Positions 1-14,150 of a stretch of 64,000 nt of DNA are shown one piece after another. Below the pieces are notes generated by a model. That model saw nothing but the letters and a program-made list of their open reading frames with translations. It was not told the DNA's origin and did no database searches. The position numbers and the translations under genes are program-made. Within the stretch, counting starts at the first letter, position 1. Each line of letters opens with the position of its first letter. Origin of the DNA: Gadus chalcogrammus (lineage: Eukaryota > Chordata > Actinopteri > Gadiformes > Gadidae); NCBI RefSeq assembly GCF_026213295.1, contig NC_079419.1:28081139-28145138 (forward strand), read 5' to 3'.

Positions 1-3000
1 CTGGCGCTCTGTAAAGCATTTTGCAGGCATGAAACAAGAAATGTTGATATCTCTGTCAATTTCAATGCAAACGTGTTACTAAGCTCACCATAGGGTTATA
101 GGGCCAACTCCACCATTTGGAAGTGATCAAAAAGTGATTCTAGCGCTCTGAAAAGCATTTTGCGCTCATAAAAACAAGAAATGTTGATATCTCTGTCAAT
201 TTAAATACAAACGTGTTATTAAGCTCACCACAGGGTTATAGGGCCATACTCCACCATTTGGAAGTGGAATACATTAGTTTTGAGCAAAATCAACAATGTA
301 AGGTCAAAAACACGTTGTTGGTCGAAAAGTGATTCTAGCGCTCTGTAAAGCATTTTGCAGGCATAAAAACAAGAAATGTTGATATCTCTGTCAATTTCAA
401 TGCAAACGTGTTATTAAGCTCACCACAGGGTTATAGGGCCATACTCCACCATTTGGAAGTAGATTTGAGCAAAGTCAACATTGTAAGGTCAAAAACAAGA
501 AATGTTGATATCTCTGTCAATTTCAATGCAAACGTGTTACTAAGCTCACCAAAGGGTTATAGGGCCATACTCCACCATTTGGAAGTAGTTTTGTGCAAAA
601 TCAACAATGTAAAGTCAAAAACACATTGTTGGTCAAAAAGTGATTCTTACGCTCTGAAAAGCATTTTGCGCTCATAAAAACAAGAAATGTTGATATCTCT
701 GTCAATTTCAATGCATACGTGTTACTAAGCTTACCAAAGGGTTGAAGGGCCAAACTCCACCATTTGGACGTGATCACAAAGTGATTCTAACGCTCTGAAA
801 AGCATTTTGCGCTCATAAAAACAAGAAATGTTGATATCTCTGTCAATTTCAATGCAAACGTGTTACTAAGCTCACCATAGGGTTATAGGGCCAACTCCAC
901 CATTTGGAAGTGATCAAAAAGTGATTCTAGCGCTCTGAAAAGCATTTTGCGCTCATAAAAACAAGAAATGTTGATATCTCTGTCAATTTCAATGCAAACG
1001 TGTTACTAAGCTTACCAAAGGGTTGAAGGGCCAAACTCCACCATTTAGAAGTGTTCAAAAAGTGATTCTAAAGCTCTGAAAAGCATTTTGCGCTCATAAA
1101 AACAAGAAATGTTGATATCTCTGTCAATTTCAATGCAAACCTGTTACTAAGCTCACCAAAGGGTTATAGGGCCATACTCCACCATTTGGAAGTAGTTTTG
1201 AGCAAAATCAACAATGTAAAGTCAAAAACACATTGTTGGTCAAAAAGTGATTCTCACGCTCTGAAAAGCATTTTGCGCTCATAAAAACAAGAAATGTTGA
1301 TATCTCTGTCAATTTCAATGCAAACGTGTTACTAAGCTTACCAAAGGGTTATTGGGCCATACTAAACCATTTGGAAGTGGAATACATTAGTTTTGAGCCA
1401 AATCAACAATGTACGGTCAAAAACACGTTGTCGGTCGAAAAGTTATTCTGGCGCTCTGTAAAGCATTTTGCAGGCATGAAAACAAGAAATGTTGATATCT
1501 CTGTCAATTTCAATTCAAACGTGTTACTAAGCTTACCAAAGGGTTATTGGGCCATACTAAACCATTTGGAAGTGGAATACATTAGTTTTGAGCGAAATTA
1601 ACAATGTACAGTCAAAAACACGTTGTCGGTCGAAAAGTTATTCTAGCGCTCTGTAAAGCATTTTGCGCTCATAAAAACAAGAAATGTTGATATCTCTGTC
1701 AATTTCAATGCAAACGTGTTACTAAGCTCACCATAGGGTTATAGGGCCAACTCCACCATTTGGAAGTGATCAAAAAGTGATTCTAGCGCTCTGAAAGCAT
1801 TTTGCGCTCATAAAAACAAGAAATGTTGATATCTCTGTCAATTTCAATGCATACGTGTTACTAAGCTTACCAAAGGGTTGAAGGGCCAAACTCCACCATT
1901 GGACGTGATCACAAAGTGATTCTAACGCTCTGAAAAGCATTTTGGGCTCATAAAAACAAGAAATGTTGATATCTCTGTCAATTTCAATGCAAACGTGTTA
2001 CTAGCTCACCATAGGGTTATAGGGCCAACTCCACCATTTGGAAGTGATCAAACAGTGATTCTAGCGCTCTGAAAAGCATTTTGCGCTCATAAAAACAAGA
2101 AATGTTGATATCTCTGTCAATTTCAATGCAAACGTGTTACTAAGCTTACCAAAGGGTTGAAGGGCCAAACTCCACCATTTAGAAGTGTTCAAAAAGTGAT
2201 TCTAAAGCTCTGAAAAGCATTTTGCGCTCATAAAAACAAGAAATGTTGATATCTCTGTCAATTTCAATGCAAACCTGTTACTAAGCTCACCAAAGGGTTA
2301 TAGGGCCATACTCCACCATTTGGAAGTAGTTTTGAGCAAAATCAACAATGTAAAGTCAAAAACACATTGTTGGTCAAAAAGTGATTCTTACGCTCTGAAA
2401 AGCATTTTGCGCTCATAAAAACAAGAAATGTTGATATCTCTGTCAATTTCAATGCAAACGTGTTACTAAGCTTACCAAAGGGTTGAAGGGCCAAACTCCA
2501 CCATTTGGAAGTGATCACAAAGTGATTCTAACGCTCTGAAAAGCATTTTGCGCTCATAAAAACAAGAAATGTTGATATCTCTGTCAATTTAAATACAAAC
2601 GTGTTATTAAGCTCACCACAGGGTTATAGGGCCATACTCCACCATTTGGAAGTAGATTTGAGCAAAGTCAACATTGTAAGGTCAAAAACAAGAAATGTTG
2701 ATATCTCTGTCAATTTCAATGCAAACGTGTTACTAAGCTCACCATAGGGTTATAGGGCCAACTCCACCATTTTGAAGTGATAAAAAGTGATTCTAACGCT
2801 CTGAAAAGCATTTTGCGCTCATAAAAACAAGAATGTTGATATCTCTGTCAATTTCAATGCAAACGTGTTACTAAGCTTACCAAAGGGTTATTGGGCCATA
2901 CTAAACCATTTGGAAGTGGAATACATTAGTTTTGAGCCAAATCAACAATGTACGGTCAAAAACACGTTGTCGGTCGAAAAGTTATTCTGGCGCTCTGTAA

Positions 3001-6000
3001 AGCATTTTGCAGGCATGAAAACAAGAAATGTTGATATCTCTGTCAATTTCAATGCAAACGTGTTACTAAGCTCACCATAGGGTTATAGGGCCAACTCCAC
3101 CATTTGGAAGTGATCAAAAAGTGATTCTAGCGCTCTGAAAAGCATTTTGCGCTCATAAAAACAAGAAATGTTGATATCTCTGTCAATTTAAATACAAACG
3201 TGTTATTAAGCTCACCACAGGGTTATAGGGCCATACTCCACCATTTGGAAGTGGAATACATTAGTTTTGAGCAAAATCAACAATGTAAGGTCAAAAACAC
3301 GTTGTTGGTCGAAAAGTGATTCTAGCGCTCTGTAAAGCATTTTGCAGGCATAAAAACAAGAAATGTTGATATCTCTGTCAATTTCAATGCAAACGTGTTA
3401 TTAAGCTCACCACAGGGTTATAGGGCCATACTCCACCATTTGGAAGTAGATTTGAGCAAAGTCAACATTGTAAGGTCAAAACAAGAAATGTTGATATCTC
3501 TGTCAATTTCAATGCAAACGTGTTACTAAGCTCACCATAGGGTTATAGGGCCAACTCCACCATTTTGAAGTGATAAAAAGTGATTCTAACGCTCTGAAAA
3601 GCATTTTGCGCTCATAAAAACAAGAAATGTTGATATCTCTGTCAATTTCAATGCAAACGTGTTACTAAGCTTACCAAAGGGTTATTGGGCCATACTAAAC
3701 CATTTGGAAGTGGAATACATTAGTTTTGAGCCAAATCAACAATGTACGGTCAAAAACACGTTGTCGGTCGAAAAGTTATTCTGGCGCTCTGTAAAGCATT
3801 TTGCAGGCATGGAAAACAAGAAATGTTGATATCTCTGTCAATTTCAATTCAAACGTGTTACTAAGCTTACCAAAGGGTTATTGGGCCATACTCCACCATT
3901 TGGAAGTGATCAAAAAGTGATTCTAGCGCTCTGAAAAGCATTTTGCGCTCATAAAAACAAGAAATGTTGATATCTCTGTCAATTTCAATGCATACGTGTT
4001 ACTAAGCTTACCAAAGGGTTGAAGGGCCAAACTCCACCATTTGGACGTGATCACAAAGTGATTCTAACGCTCTGAAAAGCATTTTGCGCTCATAAAAACA
4101 AGAAATGTTGATATCTCTGTCAATTTCAATGCAAACGTGTTACTAAGCTCACCATAGGGTTATAGGGCCAACTCCACCATTTGGAAGTGATCAAAAAGTG
4201 ATTCTAGCGCTCTGAAAAGCATTTTGCGCTCATAAAAACAAGAAATGTTGATATCTCTGTCAATTTCAATGCAAACGTGTTACTAAGCTTACCAAAGGGT
4301 TGAAGGGCCAAACTCCACCATTTAGAAGTGTTCAAAAAGTGATTCTAAAGCTCTGAAAAGCATTTTGCGCTCATAAAAACAAGAAATGTTGATATCTCTG
4401 TCAATTTCAATGCAAACCTGTTACTAAGCTCACCAAAGGGTTATAGGGCCATACTCCACCATTTGGAAGTAGTTTTGTGCAAAATCAACAATGTAAAGTC
4501 AAAAACACATTGTTGGTCAAAAAGTGATTCTTACGCTCTGAAAAGCATTTTGCGCTCAAAAAAACAAGAAATGTTGATATCTCTGTCAATTTCAATGCAT
4601 ACGTGTTACTAAGCTTACCAAAGGGTTGAAGGGCCAAACTCCACCATTTGGACGTGATCACAAAGTGATTCTAACGCTCTGAAAAGCATTTTGGGCTCAT
4701 AAAAACAAGAAATGTTGATATCTCTGTCAATTTCAATGCAAACGTGTTACTAAGCTCACCATAGGGTTATAGGGCCAACTCCACCATTTGGAAGTGATCA
4801 AAAAGTGATTCTAGCGCTCTGAAAAGCATTTTGCGCTCATAAAAACAAGAAATGTTGATATCTCTGTCAATTTCAATGCAAACGTGTTACTAAGCTTACC
4901 AAAGGGTTGAAGGGCCAAACTCCACCATTTAGAAGTGTTCAAAAAGTGATTCTAAAGCTCTGAAAAGCATTTTGCGCTCATAAAAACAAGAAATGTTGAT
5001 ATCTCTGTCAATTTCAATGCAAACCTGTTACTAAGCTCACCAAAGGGTTATAGGGCCATACTCCACCATTTGGAAGTAGTTTTTGAGCAAAATCAACAAT
5101 GTAAAGTCAAAAACACATTGTTGGTCAAAAAGTGATTCTCACGCTCTGAAAAGCATTTTGCGCTCATAAAAACAAGAAATGTTGATATCTCTGTCAATTT
5201 CAATGCAAACGTGTTACTAAGCTTACCAAAGGGTTGAAGGGCCAAACTCCACCATTTGGAAGTGATCACAAAGTGATTCTAACGCTCTGAAAAGCATTTT
5301 GCGCTCATAAAAACAAGAAATGTTGATATCTCTGTCAATTTAAATACAAACGTGTTATTAAGCTCACCACAGGGTTATAGGGCCATACTCCACCATTTGG
5401 AAGTAGATTTGAGCAAAGTCAACATTGTAAGGTCAAAAACAAGAAATGTTGATATCTCTGTCAATTTCAATGCAAACGTGTTACTAAGCTCACCATAGGG
5501 TTATAGGGCCAACTCCACCATTTTGAAGTGATAAAAAGTGATTCTAACGCTCTGAAAAGCATTTTGCGCTCATAAAAACAAATGTAAATGGACTAAATGG
5601 ACTGCATTTATATAGCGCTTTTCTAACCATTGGCCACTCAAAGCGCTTTACAATATTGCCTCACATTCACCATTCACGCACACATTCACGCACCGACGGC
5701 GGAGTCAACCATGCAAGGCGACAGCCAGCTCGTCGGGAGCTAACAGTCAGGGTTAGGTGCCTTGCTCAAGGACACCTCGACACTCAGCTAGGAGGAGCCG
5801 GGGATCGAACCAACAACCTTCAGGTTACCAGCCAACCCGCTCTACCTCCTGAGCTACTGCCTAAAACAAGAAATGTTGATATCTCTGTCAATTTCAATGC
5901 AAACGTGTTACTAAGCTTACCAAAGGGTTATTGGGCCATACTAAACCATTTGGAAGTGGAATACATTAGTTTTGAGCCAAATCAACAATGTACGGTCAAA

Positions 6001-8340
6001 AACACGTTGTCGGTCGAAAAGTTATTCTGGCGCTCTGTAAAGCATTTTGCAGGCATGAAAACAAGAAATGTTGATATCTCTGTCAATTTCAATGCAAACG
6101 TGTTACTAAGCTCACCATAGGGTTATAGGGCCAACTCCACCATTTGGAAGTGATCAAAAAGTGATTCTAGCGCTCTGAAAAGCATTTTGCGCTCATAAAA
6201 CAAGAAATGTTGATATCTCTGTCAATTTAAATACAAACGTGTTATTAAGCTCACCACAGGGTTATAGGGCCATACTCCACCATTTGGAAGTGGAATACAT
6301 TAGTTTTGAGCAAAATCAACAATGTAAGGTCAAAAACACGTTGTTGGTCGAAAAGTGATTCTAGCGCTCTGTAAAGCATTTTGCAGGCATAAAAACAAGA
6401 AATGTTGATATCTCTGTCAATTTCAATGCAAACGTGTTATTAAGCTCACCACAGGGTTATAGGGCCATACTCCACCATTTGGAAGTAGATTTGAGCAAAG
6501 TCAACATTGTAAGGTCAAAAACAAGAAATGTTGATATCTCTGTCAATTTCAATGCAAACGTGTTACTAAGCTCACCATAGGGTTATAGGGCCAACTCCAC
6601 CATTTTGAAGTGATAAAAAGTGATTCTAACGCTCTGAAAAGCATTTTGCGCTCATAAAAACAAGAAATGTTGATATCTCTGTCAATTTCAATGCAAACGT
6701 GTTACTAAGCTTACCAAAGGGTTATTGGGCCATACTAAACCATTTGGAAGTGGAATACATTAGTTTTGAGCCAAATCAACAATGTACGGTCAAAAACACG
6801 TTGTCGGTCGAAAAGTTATTCTGGCGCTCTGTAAAGCATTTTGCAGGCATGAAAACAAGAAATGTTGATATCTCTGTCAATTTCAATTCAAACGTGTTAC
6901 TAAGCTTACCAAAGGGTTATTGGGCCATACTCCACCATTTGGAAGTGATCAAAAAGTGATTCTAGCGCTCTGAAAAGCATTTTGCGCTCATAAAAACAAG
7001 AAATGTTGATATCTCTGTCAATTTCAATGCATACGTGTTACTAAGCTTACCAAAGGGTTGAAGGGCCAAACTCCACCATTTGGACGTGATCACAAAGTGA
7101 TTCTAACGCTCTGAAAAGCATTTTGCGCTCATAAAAACAAGAAATGTTGATATCTCTGTCAATTTCAATGCAAACGTGTTACTAAGCTCACCATAGGGTT
7201 ATAGGGCCAACTCCACCATTTGGAAGTGATCAAAAGTGATTCTAGCGCTCTGAAAAGCATTTTGCGCTCATTAAAACAAGAAATGTTGATATCTCTGTCA
7301 ATTTCAATGCAAACGTGTTACTAAGCTTACCAAAGGGTTGAAGGGCCAAACTCCACCATTTAGAAGTGTTCAAAAAGTGATTCTAAAGCTCTGAAAAGCA
7401 TTTTGCGCTCATAAAAACAAGAAATGTTGATATCTCTGTCAATTTCAATGCAAACCTGTTACTAAGCTCACCAAAGGGTTATAGGGCCATACTCCACCAT
7501 TTGGAAGTAGTTTTGTGCAAAATCAACAATGTAAAGTCAAAAACACATTGTTGGTCAAAAGTGATTCTTACGCTCTGAAAAGCATTTTGCGCTCATAAAA
7601 ACAAGAAATGTTGATATCTCTGTCAATTTCAATGCATACGTGTTACTAAGCTTACCAAAGGGTTGAAGGGCCAAACTCCACCATTTGGACGTGATCACAA
7701 AGTGATTCTAACGCTCTGAAAGCATTTTGGGCTCATAAAAACAAGAAATGTTGATATCTCTGTCAATTTCAATGCAAACGTGTTACTAAGCTCACCATAG
7801 TGTTATAGGGCCAACTCCACCATTTGGAAGTGATCAAAAAGTGATTCTAGCGCTCTGAAAAGCATTTTGCGCTCATAAAAACAAGAAATGTTGATATCTC
7901 TGTCAATTTCAATGCAAACGTGTTACTAAGCTTACCAAAGGGTTGAAGGGCCAAACTCCACCATTTAGAAGTGTTCAAAAGTGATTCTAAAGCTCTGAAA
8001 AGCATTTTGCGCTCATAAAAACAAGAAATGTTGATATCTCTGTCAATTTCAATGCAAACCTGTTACTAAGCTCACCAAAGGGTTATAGGGCCATACTCCA
8101 CCATTTGGAAGTAGTTTTGAGCAAAATCAACAATGTAAAGTCAAAAACACATTGTTGGTCAAAAAGTGATTCTCACGCTCTGAAAAGCATTTTGCGCTCA
8201 TAAAAACAAGAAATGTTGATATCTCTGTCAATTTCAATGCAAACGTGTTACTAAGCTTACCAAAGGGTTGAAGGGCCAAACTCCACCATTTGGAAGTGAT
8301 CACAAAGTGATTCTAACGCTCTGAAAGCATTTTGCGCTCA
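1..8340. repeat. Satellite zone 1: ~2.75-kb higher-order repeat
   Basis: Several monomer types follow each other in a fixed order that recurs. The block at 1,840-2,860 recurs at about 4,595-5,580 (shift about 2,755). The block from 2,865 to 5,580 recurs at 5,905-8,330 (shift 3,040, which is 2,752 once the 288 bp added by the SINE and its target duplication are removed). Marker monomers include one with ATGCATACGTG and GGACGTGATCACAAAG (700, 1,850, 3,990, 4,600, 7,030, 7,630) and one with TTTAAATACAAACG (about 200, 2,590, 3,190, 5,340, 6,230). The first 540 bases match 2,987-3,530 and then diverge, so the leftmost copy is rearranged. Confidence 0.8.
5581..5862 (-). mobile_element. tRNA-derived SINE inserted in satellite
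   Basis: A 282-bp non-satellite insert is flanked by a 6-bp direct repeat AAAACA (5,575-5,580 and 5,863-5,868). Removing the insert and one copy restores a normal monomer junction as seen at 2,815-2,840. On the minus strand the insert starts with a tRNA-like head: A-box-like TAGCTCAGGAGG (5,845-5,856) and B-box GGTTCGATCC (5,802-5,811). The middle has the teleost-typical GTCCTTGAGCAAGGCACC. The 3' end has GTAAAGCGCTTTGAGTGG and AAAAGCGCTATATAAATG, resembling the tails of L2-type LINEs. The layout resembles V-SINE-like elements of fishes, though the exact family is not established from sequence alone. It is not a functional tRNA gene because the head is diverged and fused to SINE sequence. Confidence 0.85.
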
Positions 8341-11300
8341 TAAAAACAAGAAATGTTGATATCTCTGTCAATTTCAATGCAAACGTGTTACTAAGCTCAC
8401 CAAAGGGTTATAGGGCCATACTCCACCATTTGGAAGTAGTTTTGAGCAAAATCAACAATGTAAAGTCAAAAACACATTGTTGGTCAAAAAAGTGATTCTT
8501 AGGCTCTGAAAAGCATTTTTGCGCTCATAAAAACAAGAAATGTTGATATCTCTGTCAATTTCAATGCAAACGTGTTACTAAGCTTACCAAAGGGTTGAAG
8601 GGCCAAACTCCACCATTTGGAAGTGATCACAAAGTGATTCTAACGCTCTGAAAAGCATTTTGCGCTCATAAAAACAAGAAATGTTGATATCTCTGTCAAT
8701 TTCAATGCAAACGTGTTACTAAGCTCACCAAAGGGTTATAGGGCCATACTCCACCATTTGGAAGTAGTTTTGAGCAAAATCAACAATGTAAAGTCAAAAA
8801 CACATTGTTGGTCAAAAAGTGATTCTTACGCTCTGAAAAGCATTTTGCGCTCATAAAAACAAGAAATGTTGATATCTCTGTAAATTTCAATGCAAACGTG
8901 TTACTAAGCTTACCAAAGGGTTGAAGGGCCAAACTCCACCATTTGGAAGTGATCACAAAGTGATTCTAACGCTCTGAAAAGCATTTTGCGCTCATAAAAA
9001 CAAGAAATGTTGATATCTCTGTCAATTTCAATGCAAACGTGTTACTAAGCTCACCAAAGGGTTATAGGGCCATACTCCCACCATTTGGAAGTAGTTTTGA
9101 GCAAAATCAACAATGTAAAGTCAAAAACACATTGTTGGTCAAAAAGTGATTCTTACGCTCTGAAAAGCATTTTGCGCTCATAAAAACAAGAAATGTTGAT
9201 ATCTCTGTCAATTTCAATGCAAACGTGTTACTAAGCTTACTAAAGGGTTGAAGGGCCAAACTCCACCATTTGGAAGTGATCACAAAGTGATTCTAACGCT
9301 CTGAAAAGCATTTTGCGCTCATAAAAACAAGAATGTTGATATCTCTGTCAATTTCAATGCAAACGTGTTACTAACCTCACCAAAGGGTTATAGGGCCATA
9401 CTCCACCATTTGGAAGTAGTTTTGAGCAAAATCAACAATGTAAAGTCAAAAACACATTGTTGGTCAAAAAGTGATTCTTACGCTCTGAAAAGCATTTTGC
9501 GCTCATAAAAACAAGAAATGTTGATATCTCTGTCAATTTCAATGCAAACGTGTTACTAAGCTTACCAAAGGGTTGAAGGGCCAAACTCCACCATTTGGAA
9601 GTGATCACAAAGTGATTCTAACGCTCTGAAAGCATTTTGCGCTCATAAAAACAAGAAATGTTGATATCTCTGTCAATTTCAATGCAAACGTGTTACTAAG
9701 CTCACCAAAGGGTTATAGGGCCATACTCCACCATTTGGAAGTAGTTTTGAGCAAAATCAACAATGTAAAGTCAAAACACATTGTTGGTCAAAAAGTGATT
9801 CTTACGCTCTGAAAAGCATTTTGCGCTCATAAAAACAAGAAATGTTGATATCTCTGTCAATTTCAATGCAAACGTGTTACTAAGCTTACCAAAGGGTTGA
9901 AGGGCCAAACTCCACCATTTAGAAGTGTTCAAAAAGTGATTCTAAAGCTCTGAAAAGCATTTTGCGCTCATAAAAACAAGAAATGTTGATATCTCTGTCA
10001 ATTTCAATGCAAACGTGTTACTAAGCTCACCAAAGGGTTATAGGGCCATACTCCACCATTTGGAAGTAGTTTTGAGCAAAATCAACAATGTAAAGTCAAA
10101 AACACATTGTTGGTCAAAAAGTGATTCTTACGCTCTGAAAAGCATTTTGCGCTCATAAAAACAAGAAATGTTGATATCTCTGTAAATTTCAATGCAAACG
10201 TGTTACTAAGCTTACCAAAGGGTTGAAGGGCCAAACTCCACCATTTGGAAGTGATCACAAAGTGATTCTAACGCTCTGAAAAGCATTTTGCGCTCATAAA
10301 AACAAGAATGTTGATATCTCTGTCAATTTCAATGCAAACGTGTTACTAAGCTCACCAAAGGGTTATAGGGCCATACTCCACCATTTGGAAGTAGTTTTGA
10401 GCAAATCAACAATGTAAAGTCCAAAACACATTGTTGGTCAAAAAGTGATTCTTACGCTCTGAAAAGCATTTTGCGCTCATAAAAACAAGAAATGTTGATA
10501 TCTCTGTCAATTTCAATGCAAACGTGTTACTAAGCTTACTAAAGGGTTGAAGGGCCAAACTCCACCATTTGGAAGTGATCACAAAGTGATTCTAACGCTC
10601 TGAAAAGCATTTTGCGCTCATAAAAACAAGAAATGTTGATATCTCTGTCAATTTCAATGCAAACGTGTTACTAACCTCACCAAAGGGTTATAGGGCCATA
10701 CTCCACCATTTGGAAGTAGTTTTGAGCAAAATCAACAATGTAAAGTCAAAAACACATTGTTGGTCAAAAAGTGATTCTTACGCTCTGAAAAGCATTTTGC
10801 GCTCATAAAAACAAGAAATGTTGATATCTCTGTCAATTTCAATGCAAACGTGTTACTAAGCTTACCAAAGGGTTGAAGGGCCAAACTCCACCATTTGGAA
10901 GTGATCACAAAGTGATTCTAACGCTCTGAAAAGCATTTTGCGCTCATAAAAACAAGAAATGTTGATATCTCTGTCAATTTCAATGCAAACGTGTTACTAA
11001 GCTCACCAAAGGATTATAGGGCCATACTCCACCATTTGGAAGTAGTTTTGAGCAAAATCAACAATGTAAAGTCAAAAACACATTGTTGGTCAAAAAGTGA
11101 TTCTTACGCTCTGAAAAGCATTTTGCGCTCATAAAAACAAGAAATGTTGATATCTCTGTCAATTTCAATGCAAACGTGTTACTAAGCTTACCAAAGGGTT
11201 GAAGGGCCAAACTCCACCATTTAGAAGTGTTCAAAAGTGATTCTAAAGCTCTGAAAAGCATTTTGCGCTCATAAAAACAAGAAATGTTGATATCTCTGTC

Positions 11301-13190
11301 AATTTCAATGCAAACGTGTTACTACGCTCACCAAAGGGTTATAGGGCCATACTCCACCATTTGGAAGTAGTTTTGAGCAAAATCAACAATGTAAAGTCAA
11401 AAACACATTGTTGGTCAAAAAGTGATTCTTACGCTCTGAAAAGCATTTTGCGCTCATAAAAACAAGAAATGTTGATATCTCTGTCAATTTCAATGCAAAC
11501 GTGTTACTAAGCTTTCCAAAGGGTTGAAGGGCCAAACTCCACCATTTGGAAGTGATCACAAAGTGATTCTAACGCTCTGAAAAGCATTTTGCGCTCATAA
11601 AAACAAGAAATGTTGATATCTCTGTCAATTTCAATGCAAACGTGTTACTAAGCTCACCAAAGGGTTATAGGGCCATACTCCACCATTTGGAAGTAGTTTT
11701 GAGCAAAATCAACAATGTAAAGTCAAAAACAAATTGTTGGTCAAAAAGTGATTCTTACGCTCTGAAAAGCATTTTGCGCTCATAAAAACAAGAAATGTTG
11801 ATATCTCTGTAAATTTCAATGCAAACGTGTTACTAAGCTTACCAAAGGGTTGAAGGGCCAAACTCCACCATTTGGAAGTGATCACAAAGTGATTCTAACG
11901 CTCTGAAAAGCATTTTGCGCTCATAAAAACAAGAAATGTTGATATCTCTGTCAATTCAATGCAACGTGTTACTAAGCTACCATAGGGTTATAGGGCCAAC
12001 TCCACCATTTGGAAGTGATCAAAAGTGATTCTAGCGCTCTGAAAAGCATTTTGCGCTCATAAAAACAAGAAATGTTGATATCTCTGTCAATTTCAATGCA
12101 TACGTGTTACTAAGCTTACCAAAGGGTTGAAGGGCCAAACTCCACCATTTAGAAGTGTTCAAAAAGTGATTCTAAGGCTCTGAAAAGCATTTTGCGCTCA
12201 TAAAAACAAGAAATGTTGATATCTCTGTCAATTTCAATGCAAACGTGTTACTAAGCTCACCAAAGGGTTATAGGGCCATACTCCACCATTTGGAAGTAGT
12301 TTTGAGCAAAATCAACAATGTAAAGTCAAAAACACATTGTTGGTCAAAAAGTGATTCTTACGCTCTGAAAAGCATTTTGCGCTCATAAAAACAAGAAATG
12401 TTGATATCTCTGTCAATTTCAATGCAAACGTGTTACTAAGCTTACCAAAGGGTTGAAGGGCCAAACTCCACCATTTGGAAGTGATCACAAAGTGATTCTA
12501 ACGCTCTGAAAAGCATTTTGCGCTCATAAAAACAAGAAATGTTGATATCTCTGTCAATTTCAATGCAAACGTGTTACTAAGCTCACCAAAGGGTTATAGG
12601 GCCATACTCCACCATTTGGAAGTAGTTTTGAGCAAAATCAACAATGTAAAGTCAAAAACACATTGTTGGTCAAAAAGTGATTCTTACGCTCTGAAAAGCA
12701 TTTTGCGCTCATAAAAACAAGAAATGTTGATATCTCTGTCAATTTCAATGCAAACGTGTTACTAAGCTTACCAAAGGGTTGAAGGGCCAAACTCCACCAT
12801 TTAGAAGTGTTCAAAAAGTGATTCTAAAGCTCTGAAAAGCATTTTGCGCTCATAAAAACAAGAAATGTTGATATCTCTGTCAATTTCAATGCAAACGTGT
12901 TACTACGCTCACCAAAGGGTTATAGGGCCATACTCCACCATTTGGAAGTAGTTTTGAGCAAAATCAACAATGTAAAGTCAAAAACACATTGTTGGTCAAA
13001 AAGTGATTCTTACGCTCTGAAAAGCATTTTGCGCTCATAAAAACAAGAAATGTTGATATCTCTGTCAATTTCAATGCAAACGTGTTACTAAGCTTACCAA
13101 AGGGTTGAAGGGCCAAACTCCACCATTTGGAAGTGATCACAAAGTGATTCTAACGCTCTGAAAAGCATTTTGCGCTCATAAAAACAAGAA
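8341..13190. repeat. Satellite zone 2: 326-bp dimeric repeat
   Basis: Two monomers alternate. A 185-bp form has GGGTTATAGGGCCATACTCC and a GAGCAAAATC tail. A 141-bp form has GGGTTGAAGGGCC and GATCACAAAGTGATTC. Core positions at 8,353, 8,540, 8,681, 8,866 and 9,007 give spacings of 187, 141, 185 and 141. About fifteen dimers follow, interrupted once near 11,960-12,060 by a 140-bp monomer of the zone 1/3 kind. Copies are very similar to one another, which suggests recent homogenisation. Confidence 0.88.
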
Positions 13191-14150
13191 ATGTTGATAT
13201 CTCTGTCATTTTCAATGCAAACGTGTTACTAAGCTTACCAATGGGTTGAAGGGCCAAACTCCACCATTTGGAAGTGATCAAAAGTGATTCTAGCGCTCTG
13301 AAAAGCATTTTGCGCTCATAAAAACAAGAAATGTTGATATCTCTGTCAATTTCAATGCAAACGTGTTACTAAGCTTACCAAAGGGTTGAAGGGCCAAACT
13401 CCACCATTTGGAAGTGATCACAAAGTGATTCTAACGCTCTGAAAAGCATTTTGCGCTCATAAAAACAAGAAATGTTGATATCTCTGTCAATTTCAATGCA
13501 AACGTGTTACTAAGCTCACCATAGGGTTATAGGGCCAACTCCACCATTTGGAAGTGATCAAAAAGTGATTCTAGCGCTCTGAAAAGCATTTGCGCTCATA
13601 AAAACAAGAATGTTGATATCTCTGTAAATTTCAATGCAAACGTGTTACTAAGCTTACCAAAGGGTTGAAGGGCCAAACTCCACCATTTGGAAGTGATCAC
13701 AAAGTGATTCTAACGCTCTGAAAAGCATTTTGCGCTCATAAAAACAAGAAATGTTGATATCTCTGTCAATTTCAATGCAAACGTGTTACTAAGCTCACCA
13801 TAGGGTTATAGGGCCAACTCCACCATTTGGAAGTGATCAAAAAGTGATTCTAGCGCTCTGAAAAGCATTTTGCGCTCATAAAAACAAGAAATGTTGATAT
13901 CTCTGTAAATTTCAATGCAAACGTGTTACTAAGCTTACCAAAGGGTTGAAGGGCCAAACTCCACCATTTGGAAGTGATCACAAGTGATTCTAACGCTCTG
14001 AAAAGCATTTTGCGCTCATAAAAACAAGAAATGTTGATATCTCTGTCAATTTCAATGCAACGTGTTACTAAGCTCACCATAGGGTTATAGGGCCAACTCC
14101 ACCATTTGGAAGTGATCAAAAAGTGATTCTAGCGCTCTGAAAAGCATTTT
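13191..14150. repeat. Satellite zone 3: 280-bp dimer of short monomers
   Basis: Cores at 13,191, 13,331, 13,472, 13,610, 13,751, 13,891 and 14,031 are 138-141 bp apart. The long-form insert is absent throughout. Monomers with GGGTTGAAGGGCC plus GATCACAAAGTG alternate with monomers with GGGTTATAGGGCC plus GATCAAAAAGTG, giving a dimer of about 280 bp. Confidence 0.85.

Noticed and set aside
5802..5861. A tRNA gene on the minus strand
   Set aside because: A and B boxes are present but the head continues directly into SINE body and LINE-like tail, with a target duplication around the whole.
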